Shown here: positions 24,363 through 30,670 of the stretch, one piece after another
Position numbering within the stretch: position 1 is the stretch's first letter
How the letters are laid out: the number at the start of each line of letters is the position of its first letter
Source of the DNA: a virus
Virus record (IMG/VR): IMGVR_UViG_3300030329_004521
Span: 1-37,532 of that record
Length of the DNA stretch: 37,532 nucleotides
Strand: one strand, 5' to 3'
Program-made: the position numbers and the translations under genes
The notes under the pieces: model-generated
What the model saw: the letters and a program-made list of their open reading frames with translations, nothing else
Databases searched by the model: none
What the model was told of the DNA's origin: nothing

Positions 24363-25445
24363 TCAGCCTTCGAGCGCCACGTCGGGGGTCGGGTCAGCGT
24401 AGAAACGGTCAGTCGTAGAGATGTCTTTGTGACCGAGGAGGTGTTGAGCCGCGTGCAAGCCTGCGATCTTGGATACCTCCGAGCCGAAGTGGCGACGTAG
24501 TTCGTGCATGCGCTTGTTGGAGTGTGTCCACCCCTTGCCGGACAACCAGGCATTGAGACGGTCAGGGATTTTTTCCGCGCGTGCGGTCTTGGGGCCATCA
24601 AGCAGATAGCCGGTGCGCCCCTTGGTGAGTTGACGCACCTCATGGTATACATCGGGCGCGAGCTTGATTTCCCGTTCGGTGGAATTTTTGGTGTCGAAAT
24701 CTCCATCAGGCTGAATCTCGATGGAATGATCCCCGAGCCACTCCATGCGTGCATTGGCAATCTCACTGCGCCGCATCCCTGCGAAGAAAGCCAAAAGGAA
24801 CATGAGATATGCTTCCCGGTCATTCACTCGCAACTCAGTTCTGGCGGCAGCAAGGGTGCGCGCCGCCAGCCCCCTGTCCCTTGGTGCCTTGTAGCGCACG
24901 CGCGGGCCATTCTCAACTTTTCGGGTGATGAAATCCTGAATGCACGGCGGCAATTGAATATCCTTGTCTGCGAAGCGTTGCAGCATCAACGCGGAGAAGA
25001 CGGACTTGGCTTGGCGCACCGTTGAAAAAACGGTTCGCTTGGCGGCGTGCATGGCTTTCACTCCAATGGTTTTTTTCTGGCGAATTTTTTCAAAATCAGA
25101 GAGCAGGGCACCGTTCAGCACGGTGATGGGTTGTTGATCGGCATCCTCCCCAGTCACTTCCCTGACGATCAGGCGCATGCTATTGGCATTGGACTTGATG
25201 CTCGCAAGGCGAATACCGGCAAGGGCTTCGTAGTGCTCAAGCAGTCTGCCAATGGTGATGACCCGTGAGCGCCGCAGTCGCAGTCTCTCGGCGTCAGTCC
25301 AGCGCCCCTCACGCAGGCGCGTGAAGTATTCCTTCGCCCGCTTTCGGGCAGTGGGCTTATCCGCCGAGCCGGTGGCAAACCACTTCTGATGACCGTCCAC
25401 CCGAATGACAGCACTGTAATGTTTCCCTCGCTTGATAAGCGTCAT
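24363..25445 (-). CDS. int: Tyrosine recombinase integrase
   Basis: 360 aa from ATG 25445 (MTLIKRGKHYSAVIRVDGHQKWF, a typical arm-binding N-terminus); a TTG at 25520 would add 25 residues. A core-binding domain spans about 75-170 and the catalytic domain follows: Arg in FFAGMRRSEIANA, Lys in the DTKNSTEREIKL hairpin, HELRRHFGS (H-x-x-R), LLGHKDISTTDRFY with the second His and nucleophile Tyr. All catalytic residues are present. It faces attP and ends just beside it. A TGTCTATAC sequence like the 26009-26033 operator lies 29 bases upstream of the ATG (25474-25482, minus strand). Confidence 0.92.
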   Translation of the reverse strand: MTLIKRGKHYSAVIRVDGHQKWFATGSADKPTARKRAKEYFTRLREGRWTDAERLRLRRSRVITIGRLLEHYEALAGIRLASIKSNANSMRLIVREVTGEDADQQPITVLNGALLSDFEKIRQKKTIGVKAMHAAKRTVFSTVRQAKSVFSALMLQRFADKDIQLPPCIQDFITRKVENGPRVRYKAPRDRGLAARTLAAARTELRVNDREAYLMFLLAFFAGMRRSEIANARMEWLGDHSIEIQPDGDFDTKNSTEREIKLAPDVYHEVRQLTKGRTGYLLDGPKTARAEKIPDRLNAWLSGKGWTHSNKRMHELRRHFGSEVSKIAGLHAAQHLLGHKDISTTDRFYADPTPDVALEG

Positions 25446-25562
25446 GGCGACGGCATACTGATTGCGTCGATATGTATAGACAAGTCTTTTTTGAGTTTGA
25501 TGTATTTTTTTTATTGCCAACTTGTTTGAGGCTCTTAAAAATTACACGCAACTCATTTGGGC

Positions 25563-25718
25563 ATGATGATTTGTCAATTCAACCTGACCGATCTTTCAGA
25601 TGAAGATTTGAGGCAAGTACTAGAAGACCTTCAGTGCGCGCAGGAGGAAGTGCTAGCGGAGATTAAGCATCGCGAATCAGGAGAAGATGAAATGCTTCTT
25701 GTGATTCAGAGGAATTAG
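25563..25718 (+). CDS. Small acidic helical protein, unknown
   Basis: 51 aa: MMICQFNLTDLSDEDLRQVLEDLQCAQEEVLAEIKHRESGEDEM.., one long acidic helix. It lies between the divergent integrase and the convergent ribbon-helix-helix gene, overlapping the latter's stop by 4 bases. The ribosome site is weak. Not in a known family; it could be a small regulator, or not a gene. Confidence 0.4.
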   Translation: MMICQFNLTDLSDEDLRQVLEDLQCAQEEVLAEIKHRESGEDEMLLVIQRN

Positions 25719-25945
25719 CTCTTTTTCGAGCTTTTTCGCTGGTTTTTAAGGCGCTCCTTAACAACATCGAAGCTCGATTCCTCGCGCCTGATGATCTCAT
25801 CAATGTGCGCTTCAACGCACTCCTCTATTATAGCCGTCTGGGTGATCCCCGTCACCCGAGCAGCATCAGAGAGCATCTCCTTAAATTCAGCACGAAAACG
25901 AAATGCCTGAGTGTGTGATTTTTTTTCCTGCGATTTTGAGTCCAT
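25715..25945 (-). CDS. Ribbon-helix-helix (Arc/Mnt-like) regulator
   Basis: 76 aa. THTQAFRFRAEFKEMLSDAARVTGITQTAIIEECVEAHIDEII has the Arc fold order: a short strand (QAFRFR), helix A, a turn at TGIT, helix B. Such proteins bind operators as dimers of strands. It is transcribed away from the early genes and divergently from a second RHH-like gene at 26041, across a 95-base gap holding three CTATACTG repeats. It is a candidate lysogeny repressor. Confidence 0.75.
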   Translation of the reverse strand: MDSKSQEKKSHTQAFRFRAEFKEMLSDAARVTGITQTAIIEECVEAHIDEIIRREESSFDVVKERLKNQRKSSKKS

Positions 25946-26008
25946 TTTTACGGGGCTGAAAGGTCACTCGTATAAACGAACAATGCAAGCACTAAAAAAT
26001 AATACTTG

Positions 26009-26033
26009 CTATACTGCTATACTGTCTATACTG
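26009..26033. promoter_or_regulatory. Three CTATACTG repeats in the divergent promoter region
   Basis: CTATACTG occurs at 26009-26016, 26017-26024 and, after one base, 26026-26033. The units also contain TATACT, usable as a -10 element; TTGCTA (26006) with a 15-base spacer to TATACT (26027) would start transcription near the GTG at 26041. Tandem sites overlapping a promoter between two RHH genes fit an operator. Part of the motif (TGTCTATAC) is also found before the integrase start. Confidence 0.6.
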
Positions 26034-26040
26034 TAGACGC

Positions 26041-26208
26041 GTGCGTAAGGAGAACGGTGCGAAGAAGGAGTTGACCGCCTTCCGGCTGAGACGGGATTGC
26101 CGGAAATATCTGCGGCGACACGCGACCAAAAACCAAACGACCATGACTGCGGTCTTGGAGTCCTTAATTCTGGAGCACTGCTCTCCGGCAAAGGCGAAAC
26201 AACAATGA
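26041..26208 (+). CDS. Second ribbon-helix-helix-like small regulator
   Basis: 55 aa from GTG 26041: VRKENGAKKELTAFRLRRDCRKYLRRHATKNQTTMTAVLESLILEHC... The order LTAFRLRRD (strand), CRKYLRRHAT (helix A), NQTTMTAVLESLILEH (helix B) matches an RHH domain. No Shine-Dalgarno is visible, and the proposed promoter starts 1-3 bases upstream, so translation may be leaderless. Its stop overlaps the ATG of the next gene (ATGA). Confidence 0.6.
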   Translation: MRKENGAKKELTAFRLRRDCRKYLRRHATKNQTTMTAVLESLILEHCSPAKAKQQ

Positions 26209-26489
26209 ACCCGAGGAGTTTCCTGAAGCTATTCACCCGCACGGAGGCGGCAGAACTGTTGCGCGTCTCAAAGCCGACAATAGACCGGATGCGCCGCCGT
26301 GGCGACCTGGACACCGTGCATCCGGTGGGTGGTGCCCCGAGGATCACCGAAGAGTCCATCCGTCGCGCAACGTGCGTCAAGGTGGTGTTGGCATTCCTGA
26401 TTTTAGCCCACCTATTACTCTTCATAAAAACTCAACCAAAGGAGGGCGTTGCCGCCCCGCGACCCTCCCGTGGTGCGGCAGCCAATTAA
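26205..26489 (+). CDS. HTH protein with C-terminal transmembrane segment
   Basis: 94 aa. Residues 9-55 form an excisionase/MerR-type winged helix (LFTRTEAAELLRVSKPTIDRMRRRGDLDTVHPVGGAPRITEESI). Residues about 58-75 (VKVVLAFLILAHLLLFIK) are a clear membrane helix, followed by a short polar tail. A membrane-tethered HTH of this size is unusual; it might repress or bend DNA at the membrane, or the hydrophobic part might pair with another protein. A role as excisionase is possible from the domain and the location near int. The start is fixed by the ATGA coupling. Confidence 0.7.
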   Translation: MNPRSFLKLFTRTEAAELLRVSKPTIDRMRRRGDLDTVHPVGGAPRITEESIRRATCVKVVLAFLILAHLLLFIKTQPKEGVAAPRPSRGAAAN

Positions 26490-26493
26490 AATC

Positions 26494-26838
26494 ATGGACA
26501 TCAAGCAGGAACAATTCGAGTTGCCGGGGATGCCACAACCCGTGCCCGAGCCAATCGCCGAGGATGTACGGATGCTGCGCGAATATCTCGACCATCGTGG
26601 ATGGGTATTGGCCAAGCAGATCAAGCAGTCACTGGGGTGGGATGAGCGCACGGTCAGGGCGGTTGCTGCTGCCTCCCGTGGGCATGTGATCTCAGGCCAA
26701 CAGGGTTACCGGCTCACCAAGCAGGCACCCGATGACGAGGTACAGCATGCAGTCAACTGGATGCGCTCGCAGGCGAGGAACATGACGCTGCGCAGCGACG
26801 AAATAGAGTGTGTTCGGCGGGGGAGTGCATGGGCCTGA
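26494..26838 (+). CDS. Winged-helix-like early protein, unknown
   Basis: 114 aa from ATG 26494; a TTG at 26449 follows AAAGGAGG but with only 3 bases spacing, so the start is uncertain. Residues 28-75 (DVRMLREYLDHRGWVLAKQIKQSLGWDERTVRAVAAASRGHVISGQQGYRLTK) have a wHTH layout; the C-terminal helix region ends near ECVRRGSAWA. It is the first gene of the replication/recombination block and overlaps the next by 10 bases. DNA binding is inferred. Confidence 0.6.
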   Translation: MDIKQEQFELPGMPQPVPEPIAEDVRMLREYLDHRGWVLAKQIKQSLGWDERTVRAVAAASRGHVISGQQGYRLTKQAPDDEVQHAVNWMRSQARNMTLRSDEIECVRRGSAWA

Positions 26839-27197
26839 AGAGTCGCCAAAAAGGGAAGCGGGGCGAACGGGCGTGGGTGAGGTTTCTGCGCGAAGAAGGA
26901 GGTCTGGACGCGCGCCGTGGACTCTCCCAGAGCGGAGGTGCAATCGAACCGGATGTGGTCTGTAGCGATGTGGACTTTTTACACTTCGAAGTGAAGGTGG
27001 GCAAACGGCAACCCAACCTGTCGGACGCAATGAGCCAAGCCAAGCGAGATGCGGGGCAGAAGGTGCCCGTCGTTGCGCACAAAAAGGACTTTGATGGCTG
27101 GATGATCACGCTGCCTGCCGAGGAATTTTTATCCCTCATCTTGGGCGATTTGCCCGACGAAAAAGAAACCCCAAAAGAAGGAAGTAGAAATGACTAA
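26829..27197 (+). CDS. PD-(D/E)XK nuclease, Holliday-junction-resolvase-like
   Basis: 122 aa. The catalytic frame is visible: KGKRGERAWVRFL (Glu13), RRGLSQSGGAIEPDVV (Asp42), FEVKVGKRQ (Glu54 and Lys56), then a helix with QAKRDAG. This order is shared by archaeal Hjc-like resolvases and phage relatives that resolve branched DNA before packaging. GGGGGAG precedes ATG 26829. Adjacent to the SSB-like gene, supporting a replication/recombination role. Confidence 0.75.
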   Translation: MGLKSRQKGKRGERAWVRFLREEGGLDARRGLSQSGGAIEPDVVCSDVDFLHFEVKVGKRQPNLSDAMSQAKRDAGQKVPVVAHKKDFDGWMITLPAEEFLSLILGDLPDEKETPKEGSRND

Positions 27198-27810
27198 TGA
27201 CCCGTTAATACTCGAATACAAAGCCGAGGCGGATTTTCAACCGTGCCCATCAGGCGACCATAAGGCCGTGCTGGTGGACGTGATAAAGTCCGATCAGGAG
27301 CCATCGTTCTATGGGCCAAAAGACCACGTTTATCTGGTCTTCGAGTTGGAAGCCGAAAAAGATAATGGATTCCGGTGGACGCTGAACTATCGAGCAACAG
27401 CAAGCATGCACCCGAAAGCCAACCTCAACAAGTTCCTCGCGAAATGGCGCGGGAAGGCGATTGAAAAGGGAGAAAAAATCAACATGCGCTCCCTGATCGG
27501 CAAGTGCTGCATACTCGAAGTTGAACATACCGAGGGAAATGATGGACGCACATGGGCGAACATAGATCGCGCACGGCCATTGACAAAGGCCCAGTGGATA
27601 AAGCCGAAAGGCGAATACGACGGGGAACGTGAGCGGCAACGCATCACCGAGCGGGTTGATAAACGCCGCCAAATGGACGGGTACACCTCGGACGATGAAC
27701 CTGCCGTTGTAGCGTCAGACCCCCCTGGGGCGATCAAGCAGTCCGAGAAAAAGAAACCCGAGCCGGTGTTGATCGAGGTGGACGATGACGCCGATGACGT
27801 ACCCTTTTAA
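27190..27810 (+). CDS. Single-stranded DNA-binding-like protein
   Basis: 206 aa. Strand-rich core (HKAVLVDVIKSDQEPSF; DHVYLVFELEAEKDNGFRWTLNYRATASM; GKCCILEVEHTEGNDGRTWANIDRARPL) like the OB-fold phage SSB/DUF669 type. The C-terminus is acidic and ends EVDDDADDVPF, strikingly like the DDDIPF tail that bacterial SSB uses to recruit partners. It would coat single strands and dock nucleases or primase. Start overlaps the nuclease stop by 8 bases; the two are coupled. Confidence 0.75.
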   Translation: MTNDPLILEYKAEADFQPCPSGDHKAVLVDVIKSDQEPSFYGPKDHVYLVFELEAEKDNGFRWTLNYRATASMHPKANLNKFLAKWRGKAIEKGEKINMRSLIGKCCILEVEHTEGNDGRTWANIDRARPLTKAQWIKPKGEYDGERERQRITERVDKRRQMDGYTSDDEPAVVASDPPGAIKQSEKKKPEPVLIEVDDDADDVPF

Positions 27811-27892
27811 GGGTGCCCCGCTACTGGGCAACTCCTCTTGGGAATAATCCTCCCACTTCATTGCTCAGGGGCATCCTGAACTTTTTTGCGAC

Positions 27893-28036
27893 ATGAATAA
27901 AAAATCAATCCGCAGCAGGGGCAGTCGCGTGCTTGGCAGGGTGTTCACACTCCTTGTTTCCCCTGTCACTTGGGCGGGGCTGACCCTTGCTGCGGGCCTG
28001 TATGTGTTCTGGAAATGGAACAATGCAATCCAATGA
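27893..28036 (+). CDS. Small membrane protein
   Basis: 47 aa: a basic N-terminus (MNKKSIRSRGSRVLGR) then a hydrophobic segment (VFTLLVSPVTWAGLTLAAGLYVFWKW). Likely one transmembrane helix with the N-terminus in the cytoplasm. The ribosome site is weak. Its end overlaps the next start by 14 bases. Function unknown. Confidence 0.5.
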   Translation: MNKKSIRSRGSRVLGRVFTLLVSPVTWAGLTLAAGLYVFWKWNNAIQ

Positions 28037-28352
28037 AAACCTATCCGCGTATCGTTGCCTGCTGGCAGGAGTCCTGTTGCAGGCGCTGGAGGATTACCAG
28101 TGGTTGCGCAACAAGGGCTGGATCGTGAATGGCGAGATTCTCGACTCACGACCAGACAAGAGAATGAACCATCACTGGACGGGAACAAATGAACTGCGCG
28201 AATTGCAAATGTTCATCTTCGGGCGTGGATGTGAATTATTCATCGACCTCGGCGACCTCGACTTTAACGCGGACTTGTTGCGCCAAAAATGCGAACCGCA
28301 CTACTGGAGCGAACTAAAGGAGAAGAACAACAAAAAATGTCAACCACACTAA
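28023..28352 (+). CDS. Unknown early protein
   Basis: 109 aa. AYRCLLAGVLLQALEDYQWLRNKGW and ELRELQMFIFGRGCELFIDLGDLDFNADLLRQKC resemble a common short phage family in which a helix is followed by an FxxLCEL..DPD-like C-terminus; its function is not known to me. It overlaps the small membrane protein and the following nuclease-DnaA fusion gene (16 bases), so all three are translated together. Confidence 0.6.
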   Translation: MQSNENLSAYRCLLAGVLLQALEDYQWLRNKGWIVNGEILDSRPDKRMNHHWTGTNELRELQMFIFGRGCELFIDLGDLDFNADLLRQKCEPHYWSELKEKNNKKCQPH

Positions 28353-29422
28353 TTACGCCCAAAAACGACTCCCATCTTTACACCGCAAATGGCGAGGCAA
28401 TGCACACTATCATCGGAAAGAATGGCAAGACGCGAAAGACCACATTGGCGGATGCCCGCAAGCTGAATCTATTCTTCTCGGTGACATCCATCCTCAAGCT
28501 GATCCACAACCCGTTTTTGGAATCGTGGAAAATTAACACTGCAATTCTGGCAGCACGCACGCTGCCCAAGAAGGACAATGAAAGTGAGGAGGAATTCGTG
28601 ACGCGCGTCATCGAGGACTATGGATCGACCAGTCGCTTGGCGATGGAATTCGGGTCAAGCATCCACAATGACATTGAGCGGATAAACCTCGGGAAGGCAG
28701 CGCTTAACGCGAAGATCGCAGAATACATCGAGAAGTATATCGAGTGGAAAGAGGAACGGATCGGCAAGGTGCTGGCGGCGGAACAGGTGGTTGTTAATCA
28801 CGATCACGGTTATGCGGGCACACTGGATTTGCATGCCGTCCACAAGGTGCATGGGCCGGTGGTCATTGACTTCAAGACCCAGGCAATCCGGCAGGGGCGC
28901 GAGCCGAATTTCTACGAAAATTTTCCGCTGCAACTGGCTGCCTATCGCGAGTGTCTGCCGGATAAACCAAGGTGCTTGTCGGTGGTGATCAACTCCACAT
29001 CGCCGGAATTGCCCCATGAAAAACTATGGAATGAAGAGGCAATCGAGAATTCGTGGCTGCAATTTTTCCATGCCAACAGGTTGTTCCAGTTGAAAAAAAA
29101 CTATAAGCCGGAATGTTCCCTAGCCGACAAGTCGCCCGCCGAGATGGCGCGGGTTGTCACGGAAGCGGCGGCGGAGGTGTTCGACGTGACTCCGCGCGAA
29201 ATCCTCGGACGACGTCGCAAGGAGCCGATAGTGACTGCGCGCCAAGTAAGTTACTACCTGCTGCGCAAGTGCGGACTGAAATACGAGAGGATAGGGGAGG
29301 TATTCGAGCGCGACCATGCTGCCGTGATCCACGGGTGCAAGCGCATCGGTGATTTGTCCGAGGTGGACAAGAAAATGAAGATCGCCGTCTGCCGACTCGA
29401 AAACATGGTGATGGCAACATGA
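28337..29422 (+). CDS. RecB-like PD-(D/E)XK nuclease fused to a DnaA domain IV
   Basis: 361 aa from ATG 28337. Residues 40-260 have the RecB/Cas4-type nuclease frame: GSSIH (His110), GTLDL (Asp164), VIDFKTQ (Asp178, Lys180) and QLAAY (Gln199, Tyr203). Residues about 275-357 match the DnaA C-terminal DNA-binding domain: AAEVFDVTPREILGRRRK, TARQVSYYLLRKC, then the signature-like ERDHAAVIHGCKRI at 324-337, where bacterial DnaA has GRDHTTVLHACRKI. The RDH part is kept, the two Thr are Ala. No AAA+ domain is present, so it cannot initiate as DnaA does. It may target a nuclease to DnaA boxes or to origins. Confidence 0.85.
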   Translation: MSTTLITPKNDSHLYTANGEAMHTIIGKNGKTRKTTLADARKLNLFFSVTSILKLIHNPFLESWKINTAILAARTLPKKDNESEEEFVTRVIEDYGSTSRLAMEFGSSIHNDIERINLGKAALNAKIAEYIEKYIEWKEERIGKVLAAEQVVVNHDHGYAGTLDLHAVHKVHGPVVIDFKTQAIRQGREPNFYENFPLQLAAYRECLPDKPRCLSVVINSTSPELPHEKLWNEEAIENSWLQFFHANRLFQLKKNYKPECSLADKSPAEMARVVTEAAAEVFDVTPREILGRRRKEPIVTARQVSYYLLRKCGLKYERIGEVFERDHAAVIHGCKRIGDLSEVDKKMKIAVCRLENMVMAT

Positions 29423-29541
29423 TGGACTTCGACGAACTGGCAGAACTCAGGCATCTCGATCACGACGACAGGGATGACGATCCATGCGAGTGGTGCGGGC
29501 AATATGAGTCTCAGTGCCACTGCGAGGAACAAAATGGATGA
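29419..29541 (+). CDS. Small zinc-ribbon-like protein
   Basis: 40 aa: an acidic N-terminus (MMDFDELAELRHLDHDDRDDDP) followed by CEWCGQYESQCHCEEQ, a CxxC..CxC cluster able to hold one zinc. The start overlaps the fusion nuclease stop (ATGA) and the end overlaps the next gene by 8 bases, which argues that it is translated. Function unknown. Confidence 0.6.
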   Translation: MMDFDELAELRHLDHDDRDDDPCEWCGQYESQCHCEEQNG

Positions 29542-30346
29542 AGTAAGTATCACAAAACAACTCACTGTATTGAGTCTTGGGGCCGGAGTGCAAAGCACTG
29601 CATTGGCGTTGATGGCAGCAAGAGGCGAGGTTGTGCCGATGCCTGATGCTGCCATCTTCGCTGATACGCATGAACCCCGCGAGGTGTACGAGCATCTTGA
29701 GTGGCTGGAGAAGTTCCTGCCGTTCCCGGTGTACCGTGTTGCGCTGGGGGATATATACAAGGATGTCCTGCATTCTGCAAAGACCGGGGAGAGGGTCAGT
29801 AACCCGCCCTTCTACACGCTCTCCGAGAAGGGCGAGAAGGGTATCCTTATGCGTAAATGCACTGCTGACTACAAGGTTAAGCCTATTGTGAGGAAGGTGC
29901 GCGAGCTTCTGGGGTTCGGTAAAGGCGAGCGAGTCAAGGACGCGCACTGCGAGCAATGGATCGGGATAAGTCTGGACGAGACTACAAGGATGAAGGAAGC
30001 CCCTGAGAAATACATCACCCATCGTTGGCCGCTGATTGAGAAACGAATGAGTCGGCATGACTGTTTGAGGTGGATTGTTGACAATGAGTTCCCTGCGCCT
30101 GCAAGGAGTGCCTGCACTTTCTGCCCGTACCACAACAATGATTACTGGCGTTACCTTAAAAAGAACTACCCGGATGAATTTGAGGAAGCGTGTCAATTCG
30201 ATGAGTCAGTCAGGAACGGCATAAGCGGAACGACAGACACCTTGTTTGTCCACCCCGACATGGTGCCGCTGCGGAGTTTGACAACGGACGTGGACAAGGG
30301 GCAACTCACCTTCCTCGATGAATGCGATGGAGTTTGCATGTTGTAG
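29534..30346 (+). CDS. PAPS-reductase-family protein (PP-loop ATPase fold)
   Basis: 270 aa. SLGAGVQSTALAL (residues 14-26) is the PP-loop of N-type ATP pyrophosphatases. FADTHEPREVYEHL, MRKCTADYKVKPI (Cys109), EQWIGISLDE and a CTFCPYHNND motif (Cys194, Cys197) match phage PAPS reductase-like proteins; a CDGVC tail adds two cysteines. The family activates sulfur or modifies bases (CysH, DndC, TtcA relatives). In a phage it may supply sulfur or modify DNA or tRNA. It lies three genes before the methyltransferase. Confidence 0.8.
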   Translation: MDEVSITKQLTVLSLGAGVQSTALALMAARGEVVPMPDAAIFADTHEPREVYEHLEWLEKFLPFPVYRVALGDIYKDVLHSAKTGERVSNPPFYTLSEKGEKGILMRKCTADYKVKPIVRKVRELLGFGKGERVKDAHCEQWIGISLDETTRMKEAPEKYITHRWPLIEKRMSRHDCLRWIVDNEFPAPARSACTFCPYHNNDYWRYLKKNYPDEFEEACQFDESVRNGISGTTDTLFVHPDMVPLRSLTTDVDKGQLTFLDECDGVCML

Positions 30347-30358
30347 ATGGAGGACGGG

Positions 30359-30475
30359 ATGGCAACTCACCGCAAGGTTATGGAAATTACGAGTCTGTAT
30401 GCAGCGCGTAAAGGGCGAACACAACAAGAACAGGCACGGGTTAAGCGTGCATCTAGGTTGGTGGGGGTAAGCTAG
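30359..30475 (+). CDS. Small basic protein, unknown
   Basis: 38 aa from ATG 30359: MATHRKVMEITSLYAARKGRTQQEQARVKRASRLVGVS. GGAGG is 5 bases upstream. An upstream ATG at 30347 in the same frame is less well placed. Highly basic and helical, possibly nucleic-acid binding. Confidence 0.5.
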   Translation: MATHRKVMEITSLYAARKGRTQQEQARVKRASRLVGVS

Positions 30476-30487
30476 GCGAGGAGGAGA

Positions 30488-30670
30488 ATGAAAACTGAAC
30501 AACAACGCAAGCGATGCCACCAGTGGCAGGAGTTCCAGTGCCACTCGAAGGCAAGCAAGCTGAAAGCTGCGCGTGAGCGGATCGTGGGGCAGGTTATTCG
30601 CAAGGAGATCAGCATTGACGAGGGGTGCATCAGAGTGCGGCAGCTTGAGGAGGAAAATGAATGTGGATAG
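30488..30670 (+). CDS. Small basic helical protein upstream of methyltransferase
   Basis: 60 aa: MKTEQQRKRCHQWQEFQCHSKASKLKAARERIVGQVIRKEISIDEGCIRVRQLEEENECG. A very strong GAGGAGGAG precedes the start. Its last 14 bases overlap the methyltransferase start. No motif is recognised; it may help translate the downstream gene by coupling. Confidence 0.6.
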   Translation: MKTEQQRKRCHQWQEFQCHSKASKLKAARERIVGQVIRKEISIDEGCIRVRQLEEENECG

